Below are positions 17,095-24,401 of a stretch of 64,000 nucleotides of DNA, piece by piece. Made by a program: the position numbers and the translations under genes. The notes beneath the pieces are model-generated. The model did not search any database and was not told where the DNA came from. It saw only the letters and a program-made list of their open reading frames with translations. This DNA is from Actinacidiphila acidipaludis (GTDB lineage: Bacteria > Actinomycetota > Actinomycetes > Streptomycetales > Streptomycetaceae): assembly GCF_019890725.1 (NCBI RefSeq), contig NZ_JAINZZ010000016.1:62001-126000 (forward strand), read 5' to 3'. Each line of letters starts with the position of its first letter. Positions within the stretch are counted from its first letter, which is position 1.

Positions 17095-17238
17095 GTGCGC
17101 GACCCTGGACACGCCCCGGGCCCTCCGGCGAACAGCACCCCGCCGGCCCTCCCCGGCCCGCGGAACGGTGCGCTGGACGCGACCGGCTTCTCCGCCGCCC
17201 CGGGCCGGGTCAACGCCCTGCGGAACCGGCTGTTCTGA
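17095..17238 (+). CDS. putative 47-residue small protein
   Basis: GTG 17095 is preceded by AGGAGG at an ideal six-base spacing and runs 47 codons to TGA. The product is Pro/Ala/Asn-rich (RDPGHAPGPPANSTPPALPG) and ends ATGFSAAPGRVNALRNRLF, a basic amphipathic C-terminus. No signal peptide or membrane segment. It is too short for standard gene calling and I do not recognise it. The perfect ribosome site is the main evidence. Confidence 0.45.
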   Translation: MRDPGHAPGPPANSTPPALPGPRNGALDATGFSAAPGRVNALRNRLF

Positions 17239-17385
17239 CGGCGGCACCCGTTTCCGCCCGGACGACCGCCCCTGTCCCGTGATCGTCTCCTGCGGGTCCA
17301 CGCGCCGCGGGCACGGCATACTGCGGGGCAGGGGTGACCGGCGCCGCCGGGATGTTCGCTCCACCGACGGGAGGAGCGTCCACCC

Positions 17386-19743
17386 ATGGCCACAGCCGTG
17401 CCCGCGCAGGCGCACGCCGCGCACCCGCCGCACGGGCCCATAGCCCGGCTCCGGGCCCGCGACCCGTGGCTGGCGGCCACCCGCAGGGCCGGCCGCGCGG
17501 CGGTCGTCATGCCGGCGATGTTCGCGCTGTGCAGCAAGGTCATCAAGTCGCCGGAGATGGCGACCTACGCGGCCTTCGGCGCGTTCTCCATGCTGCTGCT
17601 CGTGGAGTTCACCGGCCCGATGTCCCAGCGGGTGCGCGCCCAGGTGGCGTTCACCGTCGCCTGGATGGCGCTGCTGTCGCTGGGCACGCTGGTGTCCTCG
17701 GTGACCTGGCTGGGCGTGGTCACCATGGTGGTCGTCGGTTTCGTGGTGATCTTCTGCGGCATCGTCAGTTCGGTGCTGGCCGGGGCGACGACCGCGCTGC
17801 TGCTCGGGTTCATCCTGCCCGTGTCGCTGTCCGCCCCCGTCTCGGCGCTGCCCGCCCGGCTCGGCGGCGCCGGACTGGCCGCCGGCGCCTCGCTGATCGC
17901 CATCGTCGTCCTGTGGCCGCGGCCCGCGGGCGACCCGCTGAGCGCTCCCGCGGCACGCGTGTGCCGGGCGGTCGCCGATCGGCTGCGCACCGACGCGGCC
18001 TTCCTCCAGGACCCCGGCGGTGACGGCCGGGCCGCGTGCCGGGCCGCCGCGACCCGCGCGGACGAGGCCGCCGCCGCGCTCCGCGGCGCGTTCGACGCCA
18101 CCCCGTACCGGCCCACCGGACTGTCCACCGGCGCCCGCGCGCTCGTCCGCCTGGTCGACGAACTCACCTGGCTCACCGCCATCGTGGCGCACGGCGGACC
18201 GCCGTCCGGCTCCCTGGCGCCGGAGCCCGTCGCCGCTCCGTGCGCCGTCCGGCGGGCCGCCGCCGACGCCCTGGACCGCTCGGCCGAACTGCTCGCCGCA
18301 CCCCGCTCCGACCCCGGGGCGCTCCGAGCGGCGATGGACGCGCTGGTCCGGGCCGTCGACGTGATGGAGAAGGACGCCACCAGCCGCCTCCCCGTCCACC
18401 CGCCGGGAGCCCCCGGCGAACCGGCCGGGGACGAGGGCGAGTTCCTCACCTCGCTCGACGTGTCCTTCCGCGCCCAGGAACTGAGCTACGCCGTCGCGCA
18501 GATCGCCGGGAACGTCGACCTGTTCGCGGCCGCGGAGAGCCGCAGCTGGCTGGAGCGGCTGCTCGGCCGCGAACCCGGCGGCCTGACCGGCCCGCTGGCC
18601 TCCGCCCGCGAGCGGGCCGCGGCCCACCTCGACCGGCACTCGGTGTGGCTCCACAACAGCGTGCGCGGCGCGGTCGGCCTCGGCCTGGCGGTCCTCGCCG
18701 CCGACCTCACCAGCGTCCAGCACTCCTTCTGGGTGGTGCTCGGCGCGCTGTCGGTGCTGCGCTCCAGCGCCCTCAACACCGGGCAGAACGCGCTGCGGGG
18801 CCTCGGCGGCACGCTCGTCGGCTCGGTCATCGGCGGCGGTCTGCTGGTGCTGATGGGCCACAACGACACGGTGCTGTGGTTCCTGCTGCCGCTCGCGGTG
18901 CTGTGCGCGGGCATCGCGCCCGCGGCGATCTCGTTCGCGGCGGGCCAGGCGGCGTTCACCGTGACCCTGGTGATCCTGTTCAACATCGGCCAGAGCCCCG
19001 GCTGGAAGGTGGGGCTGCTGCGGATCGAGGACATCGCGATCGGCTGCGTGGTGAGCGTGGTGGTCGGGGTGTTCTTCTGGCCGCGCGGCGCCGGGGCCGC
19101 GGTCGGCAGGGCGCTGGCCGAGGCGTACTCCGACAGCGCCGACTACCTGGCCGGCGCGGTGGAGTACGCGGTCGGCTGCTGCACGGCGGGCCCCGAGCCG
19201 GCCGCCGTCCCGCTGAGCGAGGGCCGCCAGGCGGCCGCGTCCGCCCGCCGCCTCGACGACGCCTTCCGCAACTACCTGGCCGAACGCGGCGCCAAGCACG
19301 TTCCGCTGGCCGAGATGACGACGCTCGTCACCGGAGTGGTCGGCCTGCGGTTGGCGGCCGACGCCGTGCTCGGCATGTGGCGCCGGGCCGGCGACGCGCA
19401 CACCGAACGGGAACGGGCCGCGGCCCGCGCCGAACTGCTGGCCGGCGCCGGCCACGTCTCGCGCTGGTACCACGCGCTCGCCGGCGGACTCGACGGCGTC
19501 CGGCCGGTGCCCGAGCCGCTGCGGCACGACCGCGAGGCCGACGCCCGGCTGGTCGAGGCCGTGCGGCGCGACCTGCGCGACGCCCAGGGCCAGGCCACCG
19601 CGACCGCGGTGCGGATCATCTGGACCGGCGACCATCTGGACGCCGCCCGCCGTCTCCAGGCCACCCTGGTCCCGGCCGCCCGCGCCGCCGCGGCCGCGGG
19701 CCACCCCGGCACCGCCCCCGAACCCGCCCCGGCCACGCCCTGA
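17386..19743 (+). CDS. FUSC-family inner membrane protein
   Basis: 785 aa. It has two membrane blocks of about five to six helices each (residues 35-180 and 420-570), each followed by a cytoplasmic helical domain, the duplicated FUSC/YccS architecture. The second block has SVQHSFWVVLGALSVLRSSA and the conserved GQNALRGLGGTLVGS. Relatives include aromatic-acid efflux (AaeB) and YccS-like proteins. The substrate here is unknown. The ribosome site GGGAGGAG lies ten bases before ATG, and a CATACT -10-like hexamer lies near 17317. No membrane-fusion partner is nearby. Confidence 0.85.
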   Translation: MATAVPAQAHAAHPPHGPIARLRARDPWLAATRRAGRAAVVMPAMFALCSKVIKSPEMATYAAFGAFSMLLLVEFTGPMSQRVRAQVAFTVAWMALLSLGTLVSSVTWLGVVTMVVVGFVVIFCGIVSSVLAGATTALLLGFILPVSLSAPVSALPARLGGAGLAAGASLIAIVVLWPRPAGDPLSAPAARVCRAVADRLRTDAAFLQDPGGDGRAACRAAATRADEAAAALRGAFDATPYRPTGLSTGARALVRLVDELTWLTAIVAHGGPPSGSLAPEPVAAPCAVRRAAADALDRSAELLAAPRSDPGALRAAMDALVRAVDVMEKDATSRLPVHPPGAPGEPAGDEGEFLTSLDVSFRAQELSYAVAQIAGNVDLFAAAESRSWLERLLGREPGGLTGPLASARERAAAHLDRHSVWLHNSVRGAVGLGLAVLAADLTSVQHSFWVVLGALSVLRSSALNTGQNALRGLGGTLVGSVIGGGLLVLMGHNDTVLWFLLPLAVLCAGIAPAAISFAAGQAAFTVTLVILFNIGQSPGWKVGLLRIEDIAIGCVVSVVVGVFFWPRGAGAAVGRALAEAYSDSADYLAGAVEYAVGCCTAGPEPAAVPLSEGRQAAASARRLDDAFRNYLAERGAKHVPLAEMTTLVTGVVGLRLAADAVLGMWRRAGDAHTERERAAARAELLAGAGHVSRWYHALAGGLDGVRPVPEPLRHDREADARLVEAVRRDLRDAQGQATATAVRIIWTGDHLDAARRLQATLVPAARAAAAAGHPGTAPEPAPATP

Positions 19744-20252
19744 GCTGACCCTCGGCGAAGCGGTCGGGCTGCCTCTCGCAGGGGCGCGGGCCCGGTGCCG
19801 TCGAGGCCCGGGCCCGACCGCCCGTGGGGCTCGGGGTCCGGCTCCTGCACGGCCTGAGCGCCTGGTCCGCAGGGGCCGAGCCCGTCCAGGGGCGACCCGG
19901 GGATCACCCCCAGGGGGGCTGAGGCCCACCGCGACCTGAGCCCGTTCCCTCCGGGCCCGAGCCCGGTCGGCCGCGACCCGAGCGCGTCGTTCGTGGGGCG
20001 TGGGCCCGGTGTCGTGGGCGACCCGGGGCGCGTCTCGTGGGCGTGGGCCCGTCCGATCGGGACCCGAGTCCGTCCCCGCGGGTGTGGGCCTTGTCCCGCG
20101 TGGACCCGGGTGAGTCTCGGCGGCGAGGGCGCGCCGCGCCCATTGGCGTGAAGCCGGGGCCGTCAGCGGCGGTGCGTGCCGGTGCCGGGGCAGGGGGCGC
20201 CGGACGATGGGGCCGTCGGCATGGGCCCGGACGTGGAGACGGGGTGCGGCGG
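19744..20252. other. 509-nt non-coding gap containing degenerate 41-43-bp repeats
   Basis: No frame has believable codon use or a ribosome site. From about 19945 to 20125 four imperfect units recur, each with a GTGGGCCC-like start and a GACCCG-like middle, spaced 41-43 nt. The function is unknown; they could form extended secondary structure downstream of the FUSC gene. Confidence 0.5.
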
Positions 20253-20672
20253 ATGACAACCGGCAAGCGGGCGGCCGGGCGCCGGGGGACGCGCGTGGCG
20301 GCCGTCGTGAGCGCCGTCGGCCTGCTGCTGGCGCTGACGGGCTGTTCGAGATCGTCCGGTGGTGGATCGAGCAGCACCACCGGCGCCACACCGTCCGGCT
20401 CCGCACCGGCGTCCAACGCGCCCGGGCGGCTGACGATCCAGAATTTCGCGTTCCACCCCGCCGCGCTGACCGTGAAGCCCGGCGCACCGGTGACCGTCGT
20501 CAACGCCGACAGCACCGCGCACACCGTGACGGCGACCGGATCCAAGCCGTTCGACACCGGCACCATCGCCCCCGGGCACACCGTGGTCTTCACCGCGCCC
20601 AGGACGGCCGGGAGTTACCCCTACATCTGCACCATCCACCCCTTCATGAAGGGGACGCTCACGGTCTCCTGA
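20253..20672 (+). CDS. cupredoxin-fold (blue copper) lipoprotein
   Basis: 139 aa. The lipoprotein signal ends in LALTGC, so Cys would be lipidated and the protein anchored on the outer face of the membrane. After a Ser/Gly/Thr linker comes a plastocyanin-like domain: LTIQNFAFHPAALTVKPG, then the type 1 copper ligands His in DSTAHTVT and Cys-His-Met in YICTIHPFMKG. All four ligands are present, so it is probably an electron carrier or copper-binding protein. The 3' end overlaps the convergent ubiA-like gene by 14 nt. A longer upstream in-frame start is possible but would place the signal peptide internally. Confidence 0.88.
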   Translation: MTTGKRAAGRRGTRVAAVVSAVGLLLALTGCSRSSGGGSSSTTGATPSGSAPASNAPGRLTIQNFAFHPAALTVKPGAPVTVVNADSTAHTVTATGSKPFDTGTIAPGHTVVFTAPRTAGSYPYICTIHPFMKGTLTVS

Positions 20673-21624
20673 CCAGGGAGCCGCCGTGCAGGACCAGCAG
20701 CGCGACCGCGGTCGCCGCCGTCACCAGCGTGGCGAGGAACGGCAGACGGCTCGACGAGCCCGCGCCCGCCGGCACGGCCGTGACGACCGCCAGCGCACCC
20801 GTCACGGCCAGCGCCGCCCAGCCCGCGACGCCGGCCGGGCCCGGCGGCCCGAACACCAGCACCGCGCAGGCCGCGAAGAGCGGCACCGGCGCCAGTGCCC
20901 GCGACCGGCGGCGGCCCAGGCGCTGGGGCAGCCCCCGCACCCCGGCGGCCAGATCGGCGTCGATGTCCGGCAGCACATTGGTGACGTGCGCGCCGACGCC
21001 CAGCAGCGCACCGGCCGCCACGGACCACCCGGGCGGCCAGGGCCGCCCGGGCAGGCCCAGCGTGACGAAGGCCGGGAGCAGTCCGAAGCCGACGGCGTAG
21101 GGGAGCCAGGACAGCACCGTGCGCTTGACGCCCAGGTTGTAGCCCCAGGCAGCCGCGACACCGGCCAGATGCGCGGCCCCGGCGGACACGCCGTTCGCCA
21201 CGGACAGCGGCACGCACAGCGCGAGCGCGCCCACCGCGGCCGCCGCGACCGTCCCGGCGCCGACCGCCCCCGACACCAGCGGCTTGTCCTGCCGCCCGGC
21301 GGCCCTGTCCCGGCGCGCGTCCACCCGGTCGTTGCTCCACCCCACCGACAACTGCCCGGTGAACACCGCGCAGGCGACGAGCAGACAGCCGCCCGGGCTC
21401 CGCCCCGAGGCGGCGGCCAGCGCGGTGATCAGCGCGGTCACGGCGACGACCGGCTCGGGGTGGCACGCGCGCACCAGCCCGGCGACCAGCCCGGGCAGCC
21501 CGGCCGCGGCCGCGGCACCGGGCGGTTGCGCCCGGCGGGCGTCCCCGGTGTGCCCGGGCTCCAGGCCGTCCCCGGTGTCCAGGCCGTCCCCGGCGTCCGC
21601 GGCTTCCGTTCCGGCGCTCGGCAC
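20659..21624 (-). CDS. UbiA-family membrane prenyltransferase
   Basis: 321 aa with seven to nine hydrophobic segments. Both Asp-rich motifs that bind Mg-prenyl diphosphate are present: NDRVDARRD near residue 98 and DIDAD near 218. It should transfer an isoprenoid chain to an aromatic or quinone acceptor within the membrane. GTG 21624 lacks a ribosome site but lies six bases from a TACGAT hexamer, consistent with a leaderless mRNA. The N-terminal 35 residues are Gly/Asp-rich and probably disordered. It is divergent from the type III PKS operon 102 nt away, so its acceptor could be the phenolic product of that operon (inference). Confidence 0.9.
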   Translation of the reverse strand: MPSAGTEAADAGDGLDTGDGLEPGHTGDARRAQPPGAAAAAGLPGLVAGLVRACHPEPVVAVTALITALAAASGRSPGGCLLVACAVFTGQLSVGWSNDRVDARRDRAAGRQDKPLVSGAVGAGTVAAAAVGALALCVPLSVANGVSAGAAHLAGVAAAWGYNLGVKRTVLSWLPYAVGFGLLPAFVTLGLPGRPWPPGWSVAAGALLGVGAHVTNVLPDIDADLAAGVRGLPQRLGRRRSRALAPVPLFAACAVLVFGPPGPAGVAGWAALAVTGALAVVTAVPAGAGSSSRLPFLATLVTAATAVALLVLHGGSLVRRP

Positions 21625-21630
21625 GGATCG

Positions 21631-21636
21631 ATCGTA
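21631..21636 (-). promoter_or_regulatory. -10 element for leaderless ubiA-like mRNA
   Basis: On the minus strand TACGAT is followed by six bases and GTG 21624. No Shine-Dalgarno sequence precedes the start. Confidence 0.4.
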
Positions 21637-21714
21637 GGCCGCCGCCGGATCCGCGACCGGCCGCCACGACGGGCGGCGGAACCGGATGACCCGGGTATCC
21701 GTCGCAACTCTTCA

Positions 21715-21720
21715 TATACT
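21715..21720 (+). promoter_or_regulatory. -10 element for leaderless type III PKS mRNA
   Basis: TATACT followed by GCGCGA and ATG 21727 places the transcription start on the A of ATG. No ribosome site is present. No good -35 was seen, so an activator may be required. Confidence 0.5.
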
Positions 21721-21726
21721 GCGCGA

Positions 21727-22794
21727 ATGACGCGAATTGCCGGTGTGCACGGAGTGCTGCCACCGCACCGGTACGAGCAGCACGAGATCGCGGACGCCCT
21801 CGCGACGATGGGGACGGAGTCCGCGGGCGAGCGCGGCGTCCGCAACCGGCTCTCCGGCACCGCGGGGGTCAGGACCCGCGGACTCGCCCTGCCCCTGGAG
21901 CGCTACGCCGCCCTGAGCGGCTTCGGTGAGGCCAACGACAGCTTCATCACCACCGCCCTGGAACTGGGCGAACAGGCGGTGCGCGGCGCCCTGGACGAGG
22001 CGGGCCTGCGCCCGGGCGACGTCGACCTGGTGGTCTCCACCTCGGTCACCGGCATCGCCGCCCCCTCCATCGAGGCGCGGCTCGCGGGCCGGCTGGGCCT
22101 GCGGCCGGACGTCGTCCGGGTGCCGATCTTCGGGCTCGGCTGCGTGGCCGGGGCGGCGGGCATCGCGCGCCTGCACGACTATCTCGCCGGCCGGCCCGAC
22201 GGCGTCGCGCTGCTGCTGTCGGTCGAACTGTGCTCGCTGACGCTGCAGCGGCACGACGCCTCGGCCGCCAACCTGGTGGCCGGTTCGCTGTTCGGCGACG
22301 GCGCGGCCGCACTCGTGGCCGTCGGACCCCGGCACCCGGCGGCCGGCGCACAGGACCTGGCACCGGCGGTCGTCGCCACCCGCAGCCACCTCTACCCCGG
22401 CACCGAGCACCTGCTCGGCTGGGACATCGGCGACGGCGGCTTCCGTATCGTCCTCGGCGCCGACCTGCCCGACCTGGTACGGCGCCACCTCGGCCCCGAG
22501 GTCCGGGCGTTCCTGGCCGACCACGACCTGAAGCCGCAGGACGTCGCCGCCTGGATCTGCCACCCCGGCGGCCCCAAGGTGCTGGACGCGGTCCGCGAGT
22601 CGCTCGACCTCCCGGCCCGCGCGCTGGAGCTGACGTGGCGTTCGCTCGCCGAGGTCGGCAACCTCTCGTCCGCGTCCGTGCTGCACATCCTGCGCGACAC
22701 CCTCGACCTGGCCCCGCCGCTGCCCGGATCCACCGGGCTGCTGCTCGCGATGGGTCCGGGCTTCTGCACCGAACTCGTCCTGCTCCGCTGGTAG
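21727..22794 (+). CDS. srsA: type III polyketide synthase (alkylresorcinol/alkylpyrone synthase-like)
   Basis: 355 aa chalcone-synthase-fold enzyme. The catalytic triad is complete: Cys139 in FGLGCVAGAAG, His279 in CHPGGPKVLDA, Asn312 in EVGNLSSASV. Such enzymes extend a fatty acyl-CoA with malonyl units and cyclise the chain to an alkylresorcinol or alkylpyrone. The following genes encode an ICMT-type methyltransferase and an FAD hydroxylase in the same order as the S. griseus srsABC phenolic-lipid operon, which is the reason for the name. The exact starter and ring product cannot be read from the sequence. Confidence 0.88.
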   Translation: MTRIAGVHGVLPPHRYEQHEIADALATMGTESAGERGVRNRLSGTAGVRTRGLALPLERYAALSGFGEANDSFITTALELGEQAVRGALDEAGLRPGDVDLVVSTSVTGIAAPSIEARLAGRLGLRPDVVRVPIFGLGCVAGAAGIARLHDYLAGRPDGVALLLSVELCSLTLQRHDASAANLVAGSLFGDGAAALVAVGPRHPAAGAQDLAPAVVATRSHLYPGTEHLLGWDIGDGGFRIVLGADLPDLVRRHLGPEVRAFLADHDLKPQDVAAWICHPGGPKVLDAVRESLDLPARALELTWRSLAEVGNLSSASVLHILRDTLDLAPPLPGSTGLLLAMGPGFCTELVLLRW

Positions 22795-22800
22795 GCCCGT

Positions 22801-23343
22801 ATGACCGCGTACACCGTCCTCGTCCTGCTGGTCGCCGCCGAACGGCTGGCCGAACTCGCCGTCGCCCGGCGCAACGCCGCGTGGAGCGCGCGCCGCGGCG
22901 GCGTGGAGTACGGGCGCGGCCACTACCCGGTGATGGTCGTCCTGCACACCGGTCTGCTGGCCGGCTGCCTCGCCGAGGCGTACGCCTCGGGGCGGCCGTT
23001 CGCGCCGGCGCTGGGCTGGACCATGGCCGTCCTGGTGCTCGCCGCCCAGGCCCTGCGCTGGTGGTGCATCACCACCCTCGGACCGCGCTGGAACACCCGG
23101 GTGATCGTCGTGCCCGGGCTGCCGCTGGTCACCGCCGGGCCGTACCGGCTGATGCGCCACCCCAACTACGTCGCGGTCGTCGTCGAGGGCGCCGCCCTGC
23201 CGCTCGTGCACGGCGCGTGGATCACCGCGATCGGCTTCGCGGCCGTCAACCTGCCGCTGCTCGCGGTACGGCTGCGCTGCGAGAACGCGGCGCTGGACAC
23301 GAGCGCCGCACCCCGGGCCGCGGCGGCGGCCGTCGCGCCGTGA
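22801..23343 (+). CDS. srsB: ICMT-family membrane methyltransferase (SrsB-like)
   Basis: 180 aa with four to five hydrophobic segments. It carries the isoprenylcysteine carboxyl methyltransferase-family block GPYRLMRHPNYVAV, where RHPNY contributes to SAM binding. In srs-type operons the counterpart O-methylates the alkylresorcinol in the membrane. It starts six bases after the PKS stop and its stop overlaps the next start (GTGA), so the three genes form one translational unit. Confidence 0.88.
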   Translation: MTAYTVLVLLVAAERLAELAVARRNAAWSARRGGVEYGRGHYPVMVVLHTGLLAGCLAEAYASGRPFAPALGWTMAVLVLAAQALRWWCITTLGPRWNTRVIVVPGLPLVTAGPYRLMRHPNYVAVVVEGAALPLVHGAWITAIGFAAVNLPLLAVRLRCENAALDTSAAPRAAAAAVAP

Positions 23344-24362
23344 TCGACCTGCTGGTGGCCGGCGGCGGGCCCGCCGGACTCGCCACCGCGATCCACGCCG
23401 CACGGTCCGGGCTCGACGTGGTCGTCGCCGAGCCGCGCCGCGGTCCGGTCGACAAGGCGTGCGGAGAGGGCGTGATGCCTGGCGGCGTCCGGGCGCTGGC
23501 CACCCTCGGGATCACCGTCGAGGGCCGTCCCTTCCGCGGCATCCGCTATCTCGACGGACAGATGGAGGCCGAGGCGCACTTCCGGGACGGCACCGGGCTG
23601 GGCCTGCGGCGCACCGCCCTGCACGAGGCGCTGGCCCGCCGGGCCGCCGAACTCGGCGTGCCCGTCCTGCCGTTGCGGGTCGACGGCCGCACCCTGCGGC
23701 AGGACCGGGGCAGCGTCACCGCCGCGGGCATCACCGCCCGCTACCTCGCCGCGGCCGACGGCCTGCACTCGCCGATCCGGCGCAGCCTGGGCCTCGACCT
23801 GCCACCCGGCACCGGCGGCCGGCGCTACGGGCTGCGCCGCCACTTCGCCGTCGCGCCGTGGTCGGACTGCGTCGAGGTGCACTGGTCCGCGAACGCCGAG
23901 GCGTACGTGACACCGGTCGGCCCCGGGCTGGTCGGGGTCGCCGTGCTCACCGCGGACCGGGCGCCCTACGAGGCCCAGCTCGCCCGGTTCCCGCGCCTGG
24001 CCGCCCGGCTGCCGGCCGCCGCGGCGACCGCGACGCGCGGTGCGGGACCGCTGCGCCAGCGGGTGCGCACCCCGGTGTCCGGCCGCACCCTGCTGGTCGG
24101 TGACGCCGCCGGCTACATCGACGCGCTCACCGGCGAGGGTATCTCGACCGCGCTGGCCGCGGCGGCCCATCTCGTGCGGTGTGTCCGGGACGACCGTCCC
24201 GAGGACTACGGCGAGGCCTGGCGCCGGGCGTCCCGCCGCCACCGCGCCCTGACCGGCGCGCTGTTGTGGGCTCGCGGCCGGCCGGGGCTGGCGCCGCGCA
24301 TCGTGCCGGCCGCCGCGCGCTTCCCCGCCCTGTTCACCGCAGCCGTCAACCAACTCGCCTGA
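23340..24362 (+). CDS. srsC: FAD-dependent monooxygenase, phenolic-lipid hydroxylase (SrsC-like)
   Basis: 340 aa from GTG 23340, overlapping the upstream stop. The FAD-binding GxGxxG is in LLVAGGGPAGLATAIHAA, the geranylgeranyl-reductase-type CGEGVMP block follows near residue 40, and the second FAD motif is LLVGDAAGYIDALTGEGI near 255. In the srs pathway the equivalent enzyme hydroxylates methylated alkylresorcinol toward a quinol/quinone. Together with the UbiA gene next door, a prenylated or quinone-type lipid is conceivable. Confidence 0.87.
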   Translation: MIDLLVAGGGPAGLATAIHAARSGLDVVVAEPRRGPVDKACGEGVMPGGVRALATLGITVEGRPFRGIRYLDGQMEAEAHFRDGTGLGLRRTALHEALARRAAELGVPVLPLRVDGRTLRQDRGSVTAAGITARYLAAADGLHSPIRRSLGLDLPPGTGGRRYGLRRHFAVAPWSDCVEVHWSANAEAYVTPVGPGLVGVAVLTADRAPYEAQLARFPRLAARLPAAAATATRGAGPLRQRVRTPVSGRTLLVGDAAGYIDALTGEGISTALAAAAHLVRCVRDDRPEDYGEAWRRASRRHRALTGALLWARGRPGLAPRIVPAAARFPALFTAAVNQLA

Positions 24363-24401
24363 ACCGGAGCGGAAGCCGACGATGACGCAACGAGGCCGAC
24401 G

